A DNA stretch of 64,000 bases from Sphingomonas sp. G-3-2-10 (GCF_012927115.1 NZ_JABBFY010000001.1:1-64000), one strand, 5' to 3'; counted from the first letter of the stretch, positions 17,132-27,870 are shown. Notes: generated from the sequence alone by a model not told the origin. Numbers and translations are program-made.

Positions 17132-19204
17132 TTGGCAATCAAGGACACGCGCAACGCCGGCAACGGCGGCGAAACCCATCAGCGCGCCGAAGGCGATGCG
17201 CCCGCCCTGACCACGAACCACGGCGTTCCGATCAGCGATAATCAGAACAGCCTGAAGGCCGGCACGCGCGGCCCGACGCTGCTCGAGGATTTCGTCCTTC
17301 GCGAGAAGATTTTCCATTTCGACCATGAGCGTATTCCGGAGCGGATCGTGCACGCGCGCGGCTCGGGCGCTCACGGCGTGTTCGAGGCGACGGACGACAT
17401 CTCGGATCTGTCCAAGGCGGTGGTCTTCACCAAGGGCGAGAAGACCGAAGTGTTCGTCCGCTTCTCGACCGTGGCGGGCGGCGCCGGCTCCGTGGATACG
17501 CCCCGCGACGTGCGTGGTTTCGCCGTGAAATTCTACACGCGCGAAGGCAATTGGGATCTGGTCGGCAACAACATCCCCGTCTTCTTCATCCAGGATGCCA
17601 TCAAATTCCCCGATCTCGTACATGCGGTGAAGATGGAGGCCGATCGCGGCTATCCGCAGGCCGGCAGCGCGCACGACACCTTCTGGGACTGGGCAAGCCT
17701 GATGCCCGAGACCACCCATATGCTGATGTGGGCGATGTCCGATCGCACCCTGCCGCGGTCGCTGCGGATGATCGAAGGCTTCGGCGTCCACACCTTCAAG
17801 CTGGTCAACGCCAAGGGCAAGGCCAGCTTCGTCAAGTTCCACTGGAAGCCGCGCCTGGGGCTGCAATCGACGATCTGGGACGAAGCGCTGAAGCTTCAGG
17901 CCGCCGACAACGACTATCATCGGCGCGACCTGTTCGAGGCGATCGACACCGGTGCCTTTCCGCAGTGGGACCTCGGCATCCAGGTGTTCGATCAGGCCTT
18001 CGCCGACGCGCAGCCCTACGACGTGCTCGACGCGACCAAGCTCATCCCCGAGGAGGATATTCCTGTCCGCCTGATCGGTACACTGACGCTCAACCGCAAT
18101 GTCGACAATTTCTTCGCGGAGACCGAGCAGGTCGCCTTCCTGCCCAGCAACATCGTGCCGGGCATCGATTTCTCGAACGATCCGCTGCTCCAAGGGCGGC
18201 TGTTCAGCTATCTCGACACGCAGAAGTCGCGTCTCGGCACCACCAATTTCCACCAGATCCCGATCAACACGCCGCGTTGCCCCTTCGGCAATTTCCAGCG
18301 CGACGGGATGATGCAGACGATGGTCCCGAAGGGCCGCGCAAACTACGAGCCCAATAGCCTGGCCGACCACGGCGAGGAAGGCGGGCCGCGTGAGACCCCC
18401 GTCGGGTTCGCCACGACCAACGCAAGCGCGGGTCCCGACGAGCAGGGCGAGAAGCTGCGCGTGCGAGCGGAGACCTTCTCCGACCACTACAGCCAGGCCC
18501 GGCTCTTCTACCGGTCGCAGACCGAAAGCGAGCAGGCGCATATCGCTTCGTCGTTCGTGTTCGAGCTTTCGAAGGTCGGCCTGCTCGACCAGGTGCCGCC
18601 GCGGATGGTCGCAAACCTGCGCAACGTCGACGAGGGTCTGGCGAAGCGCGTCGCCGCCGGCCTCGGCATCCCGCTGCCCAAAAAGGCGGCGGCCGCCCGG
18701 GAGCCGGTCGACATGGAGGTCTCGGACGCCCTGTCGATCCAGAAGAACATGAAGCCAACGCTCCAGGGGCGTGCTGTCGGCATCCTTATTGCCGACGGAA
18801 CAGAGGCCGCGGAACTCGCCGCGCTGGTCGCGGCGGTGGACAAAGCCAAGGGAAAGCCGGTGATCGTCGCACCCAAGGTCGGCGGCGCGAAGCTATCCGA
18901 TGGATCGCTGCAAAAGGCTGACGGCCAGCTGGCAGGAATGCCGAGCCAGCTCTTCGACGCGGTGGCGGTCGTTCTGTCTGAGGCGGGCTCCGCCACACTT
19001 CTGAAGGAAGCAGCAGCGGTCGAGTTCGTGATGAATGCGTTCGGGCACCTCAAGGCAATCGGCGCCAGCGCTGCAGCCAAGCCGCTGCTCGACAAGGCCG
19101 GCGTGGTGCCGGACGAGGGCGTGACGGACCTTGGCGGCGCTTTCGTCAAGGCGGCCAGCCAGCGCTTCTACGCGCGGGAGCCTTCGCTCCGTACCCTCGC
19201 ATGA
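17132..19204 (+). CDS. katE: Large-subunit catalase (HPII/KatE type)
   Basis: A 690-aa haem catalase that breaks down hydrogen peroxide. Core motifs are present: the distal His in [20 protein letters not shown], the Asn-containing [11 protein letters not shown], and the proximal haem Tyr in [14 protein letters not shown]. The last about 150 residues ([15 protein letters not shown] onward) form the flavodoxin/DJ-1-like domain that marks the large-subunit clade. The frame is open back to 16784, but a TTG at 17132 with AAGGGA 7-8 nt upstream starts the family-like sequence. A weak GGACA-N16-CGTT lies at 17064-17088. The phasin-like and transglutaminase-like genes follow closely. Confidence 0.92.
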   Translation: MAIKDTRNAGNGGETHQRAEGDAPALTTNHGVPISDNQNSLKAGTRGPTLLEDFVLREKIFHFDHERIPERIVHARGSGAHGVFEATDDISDLSKAVVFTKGEKTEVFVRFSTVAGGAGSVDTPRDVRGFAVKFYTREGNWDLVGNNIPVFFIQDAIKFPDLVHAVKMEADRGYPQAGSAHDTFWDWASLMPETTHMLMWAMSDRTLPRSLRMIEGFGVHTFKLVNAKGKASFVKFHWKPRLGLQSTIWDEALKLQAADNDYHRRDLFEAIDTGAFPQWDLGIQVFDQAFADAQPYDVLDATKLIPEEDIPVRLIGTLTLNRNVDNFFAETEQVAFLPSNIVPGIDFSNDPLLQGRLFSYLDTQKSRLGTTNFHQIPINTPRCPFGNFQRDGMMQTMVPKGRANYEPNSLADHGEEGGPRETPVGFATTNASAGPDEQGEKLRVRAETFSDHYSQARLFYRSQTESEQAHIASSFVFELSKVGLLDQVPPRMVANLRNVDEGLAKRVAAGLGIPLPKKAAAAREPVDMEVSDALSIQKNMKPTLQGRAVGILIADGTEAAELAALVAAVDKAKGKPVIVAPKVGGAKLSDGSLQKADGQLAGMPSQLFDAVAVVLSEAGSATLLKEAAAVEFVMNAFGHLKAIGASAAAKPLLDKAGVVPDEGVTDLGGAFVKAASQRFYAREPSLRTLA

Positions 19205-19225
19205 CCGCCGCCGTGGGAGAATATC

Positions 19226-19687
19226 GTGGTTGATCCTTTCACCGCCTGGTCGCGCCTCGCCGCGGCCGGCCTCGAGATGCAATCCACCTGGTGGCGGGGC
19301 ATCGAGACGCTCCAAGCCTCCAGCACCGTGATCGGCGCGCGTGGCGCATTGATGCGCAATGGCGCGCCGTCGCGGGCCGATCTTTCCGAATATGCCCGCA
19401 TGATTCCCGAGAAGGTCGATGCGTTCGGACGAAGCGGCGGTGCGGTCATGCGTGGCGCCGTGGATATGCAGATCGCATGGATCGCCCAGCTGCAACGGGT
19501 ATGCCTAATGACGCTTTCGGGAAGGACGCCGACCATCGCCGAGGCTTCAATCCTGGCAAGCCGGAGCACCGACTATGCGCTTGGCGCATTCACCGCCACC
19601 GCCGACCTACACAGGGCCGCCCTTGCCCCCATTCATCGCGCCGCGGCCGGCAATGCACGGCGGCTCGGCAATGCGGGACGCGGATGA
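19226..19687 (+). CDS. Phasin-like protein
   Basis: A 153-aa helical protein starting at GTG 19226 with GGGAGA upstream. The stretch DPFTAWSRLAAAGLEMQ and the amphipathic SEYARMIPEKVDAFGRSGGA, followed by long alanine-rich helices, resemble phasin_2-type proteins that coat polyhydroxyalkanoate granules. This is a family guess by pattern, and no PHA synthase is in the window. It starts 21 bp after the catalase and overlaps the next gene by 4 bp (ATGA), so the three form an operon. Confidence 0.6.
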   Translation: MVDPFTAWSRLAAAGLEMQSTWWRGIETLQASSTVIGARGALMRNGAPSRADLSEYARMIPEKVDAFGRSGGAVMRGAVDMQIAWIAQLQRVCLMTLSGRTPTIAEASILASRSTDYALGAFTATADLHRAALAPIHRAAAGNARRLGNAGRG

Positions 19688-20460
19688 GCATCGAGATAGA
19701 GACCCGGCTCGACTATTGGTTCGAGCGCCCGGCCGATGTGCTTCTCCAGATCGAGGCGGCGGCGATCCCGGAGCAGATGGTCGAGACGTCCCGGCTGGAC
19801 ATTTCGCCGACCGAGCATTTCGCCCGAGTGCCGTCGCAGGACATGATTGGAGAGCGCATCTGGCTCCGCGTCGAGGGACGGCTGCTGGTCGACTACCGTG
19901 CGCGGGTGACGATCGCGCGCGCTGTGACCGATTGCCTCTCGCTGCCGATCATCCCGCCCCACCAGCTTCCCGGCGAGACGGTCCAATATCTGATGGCCTC
20001 GCGCTACTGTCCATCCGACCAGTTTCAGCCGTTCGTCGAGGCGGAGTTCGGCGGCATCGACGACGGCGCCAAGGTCATCGCGATGCGCGACTGGATTGCC
20101 GGCCACTTCGCCTATGTGCCCGGGGCAAGCGACGCCGAGACGACCGCGCTCGACACGTTCGTCAAGCGGCAAGGCATTTGCCGTGACTATGCGCATGTCA
20201 TGATCGTGCTGGCCCGTGCCGCCGGCATCCCGGCGCGGATCGCCAGCGTCTACGCGCCTGGCGTTGAGCCTCCGGATTTCCATGCGGTTGCCGAAGTTTT
20301 CATCGGCGGGGCGTGGCATCTGGTCGACGCGACCGGCATGGCTCGGGAAGGCGACATGGTGAAGATCGGGATCGGCCGCGACGCGGCAGACATCGCTTTC
20401 CTGACGGCATTCGGCAATGCCCGGATGAACGCGCAATCGGTTCAAGTCCGCTTGCGATAA
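19684..20460 (+). CDS. Transglutaminase-like protein (second copy in the island)
   Basis: A 258-aa protein with a short N-terminal beta domain (about 1-110) and a transglutaminase core with Cys in RQGICRDYAHV, His in FHAVAEVF and Asp in HLVDATG. It lacks a signal peptide. The N-terminal domain is shorter and different from that of the copy at 11.0-11.9 kb, so this is a distinct subfamily and not a recent duplicate. ATG 19684 overlaps the stop of the phasin-like gene. The likely role is a stress-linked protein hydrolase or cross-linker, but the substrate is unknown. Confidence 0.88.
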   Translation: MSIEIETRLDYWFERPADVLLQIEAAAIPEQMVETSRLDISPTEHFARVPSQDMIGERIWLRVEGRLLVDYRARVTIARAVTDCLSLPIIPPHQLPGETVQYLMASRYCPSDQFQPFVEAEFGGIDDGAKVIAMRDWIAGHFAYVPGASDAETTALDTFVKRQGICRDYAHVMIVLARAAGIPARIASVYAPGVEPPDFHAVAEVFIGGAWHLVDATGMAREGDMVKIGIGRDAADIAFLTAFGNARMNAQSVQVRLR

Positions 20461-20489
20461 CCAGCCATGCCAGCGCGGCAGCTCCAATC

Positions 20490-20675
20490 TCATTCAGGCG
20501 GCTTGTCCCCGCCCCACTCGATTGCCTCGAGCTGGACAATCAGGTCCTCGAAGCGGGCGTCGGGCTTGACCGCGAACGCGCGGTCGAACCCGTTGCCCAG
20601 TCGCTCCAAGTCTCTGGCCGTGAGCAGCCCCACGGCAACGATGCGCTCGCTGCGGTCCATCGATTTGCGACCCAT
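20490..20675 (-). CDS. Small conserved sphingomonad-type protein (61 aa)
   Basis: A 61-aa frame ending at 20490. It contains MDRSERIVAVGLLTARDLERLG followed by FDRAFAV and FEDLIVQLEAI. The 'SERIVAVGLLT..DL..LG..F.R.fpv' pattern is one I associate with short proteins of Sphingomonadaceae of unknown function. Two starts are possible, 20675 (MGRKS) and 20660 (MDRSE); neither has a good ribosome site. It converges on the transglutaminase-like gene. Confidence 0.7.
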   Translation of the reverse strand: MGRKSMDRSERIVAVGLLTARDLERLGNGFDRAFAVKPDARFEDLIVQLEAIEWGGDKPPE

Positions 20676-21235
20676 TGTTGGTTGTTCGCGCTTCAACGCA
20701 TACGCTGCCGCGCTCGTGCCATTCTCGCTAAAGATAATTCTTTGCCCCGCATTATCGCGGCCACATCCACACGCGACGATATTGTGACGAAAGCAGACAG
20801 GGCTTATCCTTCGCTCCAAGGGTTTGGTAGGCTTGGTCAGTAGTCTCGTTCTCACGCCGGAACGCCGGCATATCGACTGCACGGTCATGGAGATTGCGCT
20901 TGTGATGAAGCGCCTTGCACCTCTGCTTGAGATCGCGCTCCTTGCTCCTTGTGCTGCCCCCGATCCAAGTGGCGGAAGAATACGCGGCTCGGATCGCAGC
21001 ATTGGAAGGTAAGTGAGGTAGGTTGATTCGATACCGAACAAAGATCGGTCGGCATTGAAGCCTCGTCCGCAATTGGGTCGTTCGCCGTCGGCCGACTTCA
21101 AATTCCAGCTAGCGCCACCTGAACGTCCGCGAAGCCCGAGCCTTTGTCTGGAAACGAAATTTGTTCGCCGTTCAGTCGGGGCGGGCTCAAGATTGCGAGA
21201 TGCGTTTGGGATCGATCCCTCCTATCCTCGGCTGC
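20676..21235. other. Gene-poor region before the alpha-glucosidase
   Basis: About 560 bp without a credible gene. On + strand a short frame ends in EEYAARIAALEGK just before a stop at about 21013. It looks like the tail of a decayed small gene. GC is a little lower than around it. Confidence 0.4.
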
Positions 21236-22807
21236 ATGAACGAGCATGAATGGTGGCGGGGCGCCGTCGTCTATCAGATCTATCCGCGCAGTTTCGCGGA
21301 CTCGAACGGAGACGGAATCGGCGATCTGGCCGGGATCACCGCGCATCTGGAGCATGTCGCGTCGCTGGGCGTGGATGCGGTGTGGCTTTCGCCCTTCTTC
21401 ACCTCGCCGATGAAGGATTTCGGCTATGATGTGAGCGATTATCGCGACGTCGATCCGCTGTTCGGAAGCCTCGCCGATTTCGATGCGCTGATCGCCCGCG
21501 CGCACGAACTGGGCCTGAAGATCATCATCGATCAGGTCTATTCGCACACCAGCGACCAGCATGACTGGTTCCGCGCCAGCCGGGCGAGCCGGACCAATGC
21601 CAAGGCGGACTGGTATGTGTGGGCCGATCCGAAGGCGGACGGCAGCCCGCCCAACAACTGGCAATCGGTGTTCGGCGGCCCCGCATGGCAATGGGACGGG
21701 CGGCGCGGGCAATATTATCTGCACAATTTCCTGGTCGAGCAGCCCGACCTGAACTTCCACAATCCCGAAGTGATCGACGCGTCGCTGGAGACCGCGCGCT
21801 TCTGGCTGGATCGCGGGGTGGACGGTTTCCGCCTCGATGCGATCAATTTCGCGGTGCACGATGCGCAATTGCGCGACAATCCGCCGGCGCCCGACACGGG
21901 GCGGATCCGCACGCGGCCGTCCGACTATCAATTGCCGACCTATACCCGCAACCAGCCCGAGCTTCCCGCCTTCTTCGAGAAGCTGCGCGCGCTGATCGAT
22001 GGCTATGGCGAGCGGTTCACCGTGGCCGAAGTGGTCGGCCGCAGCCCCGAGCGCGAGATGCACGACTATACGCGGGGCAGTACGCGGCTGAGCAGCGCCT
22101 ATGGCTTCAACTTCCTCTATGCCGATCGGCTGACGCCCGCACTGGTGCGCGATGCTGCGGCGAAGTGGCCGGGGGAGCCGGGGGAGGGCTGGCCGAGCTG
22201 GGCGTTCGAGAACCATGACGCGCCGCGCGCGGTGTCGCGCTGGATCGGGCAGGAGCATCGCGCGGCGTTCGCGCGGATGAAGATGCTGTTGCTGCTGAGC
22301 CTGCGCGGCAATCCGTTTCTGTATCAGGGCGAGGAACTGGGGCTGACCCAGGTCGAGATCGGTTTCGAGGACCTGCAGGATCCCGAGGCGATCGCGACCT
22401 GGCCGCTGACGCTGGGCCGCGACGGCGCGCGGACGCCGATGCCGTGGCGCGCGGATGCGCCGCTGGTGGGGTTTTCGATCGCCAAGCCGTGGCTGCCGAT
22501 CGGGCCGGACCATGCCGCACTGGCAGTGGACCGGCAGGATGGCGATCCGCACTCGCTGTTGAACCTGGCGCGGCGGCTGATCGCGATCCGGCGAGCGACG
22601 CCCGAGCTGGTGACGGGCCGGATGTGGGTGGAGCGAGCGGAAGAAGCGCTGCTGGTGTTCCGGCGCGAGGGGCTGGCCTGCGCGTTCAACCTTGGACCCG
22701 AGCCGATCGAATGGGAAGGAGCGGGGGAGATCGTGGCGACGGTGAACGGGGCGAATTCGGCGCGGTTGCCGGGGTGGTCGGGGCTTATTTTGCGGCCGGC
22801 CGGCTGA
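21236..22807 (+). CDS. Alpha-glucosidase, GH13 family
   Basis: A 523-aa cytoplasmic GH13 enzyme that would release glucose from maltose, isomaltose or short alpha-glucans. The conserved regions are all there: VVYQIYPRSFADSNGDG at the start, DQVYSHTSDQHDWF (region I), GFRLDAINF with the nucleophile Asp (II), VAEVVG with the acid/base Glu (III) and FENHDAPR (IV). The ATG at 21236 begins the catalytic domain; the frame is open to 21161, but those codons do not look like the family. There is no signal peptide. No transporter or regulator for sugar uptake is beside it. The PLD gene follows 100 bp on. Confidence 0.92.
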   Translation: MNEHEWWRGAVVYQIYPRSFADSNGDGIGDLAGITAHLEHVASLGVDAVWLSPFFTSPMKDFGYDVSDYRDVDPLFGSLADFDALIARAHELGLKIIIDQVYSHTSDQHDWFRASRASRTNAKADWYVWADPKADGSPPNNWQSVFGGPAWQWDGRRGQYYLHNFLVEQPDLNFHNPEVIDASLETARFWLDRGVDGFRLDAINFAVHDAQLRDNPPAPDTGRIRTRPSDYQLPTYTRNQPELPAFFEKLRALIDGYGERFTVAEVVGRSPEREMHDYTRGSTRLSSAYGFNFLYADRLTPALVRDAAAKWPGEPGEGWPSWAFENHDAPRAVSRWIGQEHRAAFARMKMLLLLSLRGNPFLYQGEELGLTQVEIGFEDLQDPEAIATWPLTLGRDGARTPMPWRADAPLVGFSIAKPWLPIGPDHAALAVDRQDGDPHSLLNLARRLIAIRRATPELVTGRMWVERAEEALLVFRREGLACAFNLGPEPIEWEGAGEIVATVNGANSARLPGWSGLILRPAG

Positions 22808-22907
22808 TTGCATCCTTACCGGGGGTATTTGCGTTGCGCCGGCGGAAGGATCGTTCGATGGCGGGGACCATGCAGCAGGGTAATCTTGGTTCGTCGAGGC
22901 CGCGGGC

Positions 22908-24380
22908 GTGAGCGACACCTATTGGCGCGCCGCGCGCGCGGACCGGGCCAGCGTGATCGTGGATGCGGAGGATTATTTCCGCTTCGCGCGCGAGGCGATG
23001 CTGAAGGCGCGCAAGCGGATCATGCTGATCGGCTGGGATTTCGATGCGCGGATCGAGCTGGTTCGCGGCAAGCAGCTTCGCGAGGCCGGTGATGCGCCGA
23101 TCACGGTTGGCGACCTGATCTACTGGCTGGTCGAGCGGAACCCCGAACTGGAAGTGTATCTGCTGCGCTGGGATCTGGGCGCGCTGAAATCGCTGTTCCG
23201 GGGCAAGACGATCCTGACGGTCGCCAAATGGGCGATGCATCCGCGCATTCATGTGAAGCTGGACGGGCATCATCCCCCGGCCGCGTCGCACCATCAGAAG
23301 ATCGTGGTGATCGACGACAGTTTCGCATTCTGCGGCGGGATCGACATGACCGGCGACCGCTGGGACACGCGGGACCATGCCGACGAGGATCCGGAGCGCA
23401 GGCGGCCCGACGGGACGCCGTCCGAACCCTGGCACGATGCCAGCACCGCGCTGCAAGGACCGGCCGCAGCCGCGCTGGGGAAACATGCGCGGGACCGGTG
23501 GAAGCGCGCCTCGGGCCAGACGCTGAGCGGCATCCGGCCGAAGCATGATTGCTGGCCGGACGATCTGCCGGTTCAGTTCACCGATGTCGAAGTGACGATC
23601 GCGCGCACGGCGCCACGGATGGACGACCAGCGCGAAGTCACCGAGATCGAGCAGCTCTATCTCGCGCAGATCGCGCGGGCGAAGCGCTGGATCTATGCCG
23701 AGAGCCAGTATTTCGCTTCGCGCCGGATCGCCGAAGCGATCGCGCGCCGCCTGGACGAACCCGACGGGCCCGAGATCGTCATCATCAACCCCGAAGCGGC
23801 GCAGGGCTGGCTCGAGCCGATCGCGATGGACACGGCCCGCGCGAGGCTGGTCGAGGCGCTGCGCGCGCGCGACACGCATGGCCGGTTGCGGATGTATCAT
23901 CCGTACACGCGCAACCGGACGGCGATCTACGTGCATGCCAAGATCATGATCGTGGACGATGCGATCCTGAGGGTCGGATCGTCCAACCTCAACAATCGAT
24001 CGATGCGGCTGGATACCGAATGCGACATTGCGATCGATTGCGCGGGAACCGGGAACGGCGACTGTGCCGATGCGATCGCGGCGGTGCGCAACGGGCTGAT
24101 CGCCGAGCATCTGGACAGCGATGCCGCGACGGTGGCCAAGGCGATCGCCAGCACCGGATCGGTGATCGAAACGATCGAACGGTTGCGCTTCAAGGGCCGC
24201 AAGAACGCCAAGGACCGTCGCCGGACGCTGATCCCGTACGAGGTGCCGGACCTGTCGGCGGTGGAAGCATGGCTGGCCGACAATCAGATCCTCGATCCCG
24301 AGGGGCCGGAGGAGATGTTCGAGGCGCTGGACGAGCGCGGATTGTTTCGGCGGCTGCATCTGTGGCACCGGTCGGAATAG
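22908..24380 (+). CDS. Phospholipase D-family protein
   Basis: A 490-aa protein with both catalytic HKD motifs: HHQKIVVIDD (about residue 128) and VHAKIMIVDD (about 345). Each is the H-x-K-x4-D signature, and each is followed by the usual Gly/Ser/Asn environment (GGIDMTGDRWD, GSSNLNNRSM). It would be a phosphatidyltransferase or phospholipase of the PLD superfamily, possibly cardiolipin-synthase-like, but it has no N-terminal membrane segments, so it is nearer to the soluble PLD group. It starts at GTG 22908. The sequence between the motifs (about 160-230) is charged and probably a loop. Confidence 0.88.
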   Translation: MSDTYWRAARADRASVIVDAEDYFRFAREAMLKARKRIMLIGWDFDARIELVRGKQLREAGDAPITVGDLIYWLVERNPELEVYLLRWDLGALKSLFRGKTILTVAKWAMHPRIHVKLDGHHPPAASHHQKIVVIDDSFAFCGGIDMTGDRWDTRDHADEDPERRRPDGTPSEPWHDASTALQGPAAAALGKHARDRWKRASGQTLSGIRPKHDCWPDDLPVQFTDVEVTIARTAPRMDDQREVTEIEQLYLAQIARAKRWIYAESQYFASRRIAEAIARRLDEPDGPEIVIINPEAAQGWLEPIAMDTARARLVEALRARDTHGRLRMYHPYTRNRTAIYVHAKIMIVDDAILRVGSSNLNNRSMRLDTECDIAIDCAGTGNGDCADAIAAVRNGLIAEHLDSDAATVAKAIASTGSVIETIERLRFKGRKNAKDRRRTLIPYEVPDLSAVEAWLADNQILDPEGPEEMFEALDERGLFRRLHLWHRSE

Positions 24381-24467
24381 TCTCTCCCGCCGCTTCGATA
24401 AATTTCCCTTCGCCCGAACCCATCCCCTCGCTACACGTTGATTACGCTGCGCCAACGGAGGGACCCT

Positions 24468-24929
24468 ATGGCCACGAACTTCACGCTGAACGGCAAGCCC
24501 GCGAGCTTTGACGGCGATCCCGAGACGCCGTTGCTCTATGTGCTTCGCGACCATCTGAACCTGACCGGCACCAAATATGGCTGTGGCGTCGCCCAGTGCG
24601 GCGCGTGCACCGTGCATCTGGACGGGAAGAACCGCCGATCGTGCATCACGCCGATCAGCACCGTTTCGGGCAAGACGGTGACGACGATCGAGGGCGTGGC
24701 GGGCAAGGAAGCCGCCGCCGTGCAGAAGGCATGGGTGGCGATCGACGTGCCGCAGTGCGGCTTCTGCCAGTCGGGGCAGGTGATGTCGGCCATCGGGCTG
24801 CTCAAGGCGAAGAAGCGGCCGAGCGACGGGGATATCGACAATGCGATGGCCGGGAATATCTGCCGCTGCGCCACTTATGTGCGCATAAAGCAGGCGATCC
24901 GCGACGCCGCCAAGACCGTGGAGGCCTGA
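24468..24929 (+). CDS. 2Fe-2S subunit of a molybdenum hydroxylase (IorA-like)
   Basis: A 153-aa ferredoxin-type subunit. The plant-type cluster is bound by GCGVAQCGACTVHLDG with a further Cys in RRSC. The second, helical cluster uses CGFC near 110 and NICRCATY near 137. The ATG at 24468 follows CGGAGGG. It passes electrons from the Mo site to an acceptor, here probably the cytochrome encoded two genes on. Two genes follow with almost no gaps: the Mo subunit 3 bp on, then the cytochrome overlapping that. This is the arrangement of isoquinoline-1-oxidoreductase-like aldehyde oxidoreductases. Confidence 0.92.
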   Translation: MATNFTLNGKPASFDGDPETPLLYVLRDHLNLTGTKYGCGVAQCGACTVHLDGKNRRSCITPISTVSGKTVTTIEGVAGKEAAAVQKAWVAIDVPQCGFCQSGQVMSAIGLLKAKKRPSDGDIDNAMAGNICRCATYVRIKQAIRDAAKTVEA

Positions 24930-24932
24930 GCG

Positions 24933-27074
24933 ATGAACGCAATCACGCCAACCCGCCGCGGGTTCATCGCCTCGACCGGTCTCGTGCTCGGCATGGCCCT
25001 GCCGATGGGCAAGGCGGCGCAAGCCGCGCCCGGACAGGCGCCCGCGCCCTTCGCCCCCAACGCCTTCGTGCGGGTGGGGCCGGACAATCTCGTCACCGTG
25101 GTGATCAAGCATGTCGAGTTCGGCCAGGGCCCGGCGACCGGGCTTGCGACGCTGGTGGCCGAGGAGATGGATGCCGACTGGGACCAAATCCGCGTCGAAA
25201 TGGCGCCGGCCAACGACCCGCTCTACAAGAATTTGTTCTTCGGGACGATGGGCACGGGCGGTTCCTCGGCGATCGCCAATAGCTGGATGCAGATGCGCAG
25301 CGCCGGGGCTTCGGCCAGGGCGATGCTGGTCGAGGCGGCGGCGAAGCGCTGGGGCGTGGCCGCAGGCGAAGTGAAGGTCGCCAAGGGCGTCGTCAGCCAC
25401 GGCGCGAAGAAGGCGAGCTTCGGCGAGCTGGCGTCGGACGCGGCGATGCTCAAGCCGCCGGAAAAGCCCGTCCTCAAGACGCCGGACCAGTTCGTGCTGA
25501 TCGGCAAGGATACGCCCAAGGTCGACAGCGTGGCCAAGACCAACGGCACCGCGATGTTCACGATGGACATCCAGCGGCCGAACATGGTCCACAGCGCGAT
25601 CGTCCATCCGCCGGCATTCGGCGGGACGGTGAAGGACGTGAAGGATGCCGCCGCGCTGGCGGTGCCGGGCGTGCTGGGGGTAAAGACGATCCCGCAGGGC
25701 GTCGTGGTCTATGGCGTCAACGGCTACGCCGCGCGCAAGGGCGCTTCGGCGCTCGACGTGACCTGGGACCTGTCCAAGTCCGAGAAGCGGTCGAGCGACG
25801 AGATGTACGCGCAGTTCGCCGAGAAGAGCGAAGAGCCCGGCAAGCAGGTCGAGAAGCGCGGCGACGCCAAGGCCGCGTTCAAGGGCGCGACGCTGCGGCT
25901 GGAGGCGGCGTATCAGTTCCCCTATCTCGCCCATGCGCCGATGGAGCCGCTGGACGCGGTGATCGAGATGCAGGGTGACGAACTGCATGTATGGATGGGC
26001 AGCCAGTTCCAGGTAGGCGAACTGGGTGCGATCTGCGGGACGCTGGGCGTGCCGCCGGCAAAGGCGCATCTGCACGAGCAATATGCCGGGGGCAGCTTCG
26101 GCCGCCGCGCCACGCCTTTCATGGAGTTCGCGGTGGAAGCCGCGACGGTGTTCAAGGCGTGGGGGAAGGGGCCCGTCAAGCATGTGTGGACCCGCGAGAA
26201 TGACATTCGCGGCGGACGCTATCGCCCGCTGACGGTGCACACGGTGCGCGGTGGCCTGGACGCCACGGGCAAGATCGTGGCGTGGGACCAGGTCGTCGCG
26301 GCGCAGAGCTTCTTCAAGGGCACGCCGATGGAGGCGATGGGGATCAAGGACGGCATCGACGATGCGCTGACCGAGGGGATCGCCGACAGCTACAAGTTCG
26401 ACAACCAATATGTCGGCCAGCACATTATGGAAGGCGGCGTGCCGACCCTGTGGTGGCGATCGGTGGGGAATACCCACACCGCCTATGCGGTCGAGACGTT
26501 CCTCGACCAACTGCTGGAAATGGCGGGCAAGGACCCCGTTGCCGGTCGCCTCGCGCTGATCGAGGACGAGCGCATGAAGGCGGTGGTCAGCAAGGTCGCC
26601 GAGATCGCCGGCTGGGGCAAGAAGGTGCCCGAAGGCCGCGCGCGGGGCGTGGCGGCGTGGAAGAGCTTCAGCTCCTATTGTGCACAGATCGCCGAAGTCT
26701 CGAAGGGGCCGGACGGGCTGCCCAAGGTGCACAAGGTATGGTGCGCGATCGATTGCGGGATCGCGGTGAACCCGAACGTGATCCGCGCGCAGATGGAAAG
26801 CTGCATCGGATATGGCTTGGGGCATGCGCTTTATTCGGAAGTGGTGCTCGGGCCGGGCGGCGAAGTGCAACAGGGCAATTTCGATACCTATCGATCGCTT
26901 CGCATCGGCGAGATGCCCGATGTCGAAGTGGCGATCATCGCGTCGGACAAGAACCCGACCGGGGTGGGCGAGCCGGGGCTGCCCCCGACTGCTCCGGCGG
27001 TCGCCAATGCGTGGCGCAAGCTGACCGGCAAGGCGGTGCGGCGACTGCCGTTCAGCGTGGGAGGTAAGGCATGA
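24933..27074 (+). CDS. Molybdopterin-binding subunit, Tat-exported aldehyde/isoquinoline oxidoreductase (IorB-like)
   Basis: A 713-aa catalytic subunit with a twin-arginine signal (TRRGFIAS at residues 8-15 followed by a hydrophobic stretch), so it is folded with cofactor in the cytoplasm and exported to the periplasm. Mo-cofactor contacts are seen as AGGSFGRRA (about 385) and the active-site Glu in [17 protein letters not shown] at the C-terminus. The family oxidises aldehydes or N-heterocycles by hydroxylation, with electrons going to cytochrome c. The substrate is not fixed by sequence. It overlaps the cytochrome gene by 4 bp. Confidence 0.92.
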   Translation: MNAITPTRRGFIASTGLVLGMALPMGKAAQAAPGQAPAPFAPNAFVRVGPDNLVTVVIKHVEFGQGPATGLATLVAEEMDADWDQIRVEMAPANDPLYKNLFFGTMGTGGSSAIANSWMQMRSAGASARAMLVEAAAKRWGVAAGEVKVAKGVVSHGAKKASFGELASDAAMLKPPEKPVLKTPDQFVLIGKDTPKVDSVAKTNGTAMFTMDIQRPNMVHSAIVHPPAFGGTVKDVKDAAALAVPGVLGVKTIPQGVVVYGVNGYAARKGASALDVTWDLSKSEKRSSDEMYAQFAEKSEEPGKQVEKRGDAKAAFKGATLRLEAAYQFPYLAHAPMEPLDAVIEMQGDELHVWMGSQFQVGELGAICGTLGVPPAKAHLHEQYAGGSFGRRATPFMEFAVEAATVFKAWGKGPVKHVWTRENDIRGGRYRPLTVHTVRGGLDATGKIVAWDQVVAAQSFFKGTPMEAMGIKDGIDDALTEGIADSYKFDNQYVGQHIMEGGVPTLWWRSVGNTHTAYAVETFLDQLLEMAGKDPVAGRLALIEDERMKAVVSKVAEIAGWGKKVPEGRARGVAAWKSFSSYCAQIAEVSKGPDGLPKVHKVWCAIDCGIAVNPNVIRAQMESCIGYGLGHALYSEVVLGPGGEVQQGNFDTYRSLRIGEMPDVEVAIIASDKNPTGVGEPGLPPTAPAVANAWRKLTGKAVRRLPFSVGGKA

Positions 27075-27685
27075 ACCCGGGACTCTGGGCGCTGGGCGCC
27101 TCGCTGATCGCATTGCCGCTGGCGATCACGGCTTCGGCGCAGCAGGCGCCGGGGCTGAAGGCGGTCTCGTCATTCGACGGCATCGCCGACAAGGGCGCGC
27201 GATCGGTCGCGCTGTTCGAGGAGATGGGCAAGGTCATCCAGCATCCGCGCTGCGTGAACTGCCACCCGCGCACCGACCGGCCCAACCAGGGCGATGCCTC
27301 CACCCCGCACAACACCCCGGTGACGCGCGGGCCCGACGGGCATGGCGCGCCGGGGCTGGAATGCGCGACCTGTCATGGGCCGGCGAACGTCGCTTTCTCG
27401 AATGGCAAGGGCAGCATTCCGGGGCATCCCGACTGGCACCTCGCACCCAAATCGATGGCATGGGAAGGCGCGTCGCTGGGCGCGATCTGTGAGCAGATCA
27501 AGGATCCCAAGCGTAACGGCGGCAAGACGCTGGCGCAGATCGCCGAGCATCATGCGCATGACGGCCTGGTCGGCTGGGGCTGGAACCCGGGTCCGGGCCG
27601 TGCGCCGGTTCCGGGGACGCAGGCCGAGTTCGGGGCGCTGACGCGGGCCTGGATTGCGAACGGGGCGAAGTGTCCGAAAGTTTAG
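27071..27685 (+). CDS. Dihaem c-type cytochrome for the molybdenum oxidoreductase
   Basis: A 204-aa exported protein: signal peptide cut after ITASAQ (about residue 24), then two haem-binding motifs, CVNCH and CATCH. The axial Met is not obvious, and several His residues (HHAHDG) are available for bis-His ligation. It would carry electrons from the exported Mo enzyme to the respiratory chain. ATG 27071 overlaps the Mo-subunit stop. Confidence 0.88.
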   Translation: MNPGLWALGASLIALPLAITASAQQAPGLKAVSSFDGIADKGARSVALFEEMGKVIQHPRCVNCHPRTDRPNQGDASTPHNTPVTRGPDGHGAPGLECATCHGPANVAFSNGKGSIPGHPDWHLAPKSMAWEGASLGAICEQIKDPKRNGGKTLAQIAEHHAHDGLVGWGWNPGPGRAPVPGTQAEFGALTRAWIANGAKCPKV

Positions 27686-27696
27686 GCAGTGAAATT

Positions 27697-27866
27697 CCTC
27701 TCCCGTCGGGAGAGGTAGCGCAGCTTGGCTGCTTGCTGCCTAGCGGAGCTAGGTGAGGGGATACCTGCTGTCGTGAGGGTGACACCCTCACGAAGCGTCA
27801 ACTAGGCCCCGCTGAAGAAGCGGGACCCAAGTCTGCGCAACCCTCTCCCACAGGGAGACGGACGTG
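27697..27866. repeat. Intergenic palindromic (REP-like) element
   Basis: The stretch begins with the palindrome CCTCTCCCGTCGGGAGAGG (27697-27715) and later holds GTGAGGGTGACACCCTCAC (27774-27792) and CCTCTCCCACAGGGAG. It lies between convergent genes and holds no ORF. It is typical of sphingomonad REP-type debris. Confidence 0.6.
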
Positions 27867-27870
27867 TGGG

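Noticed and set aside
20824..21012. + strand frame of 62 codons before the alpha-glucosidase
   Set aside because: No ribosome site, and a different frame in the same DNA shows a more gene-like end (EEYAARIAALEGK). Both are better read as decay.
22785..27113. Very long minus-strand open frame (about 1440 codons)
   Set aside because: It lies opposite the PLD, molybdenum oxidoreductase and alpha-glucosidase genes. Its product is His/Arg/Leu-rich with no domain; it is a high-GC shadow.
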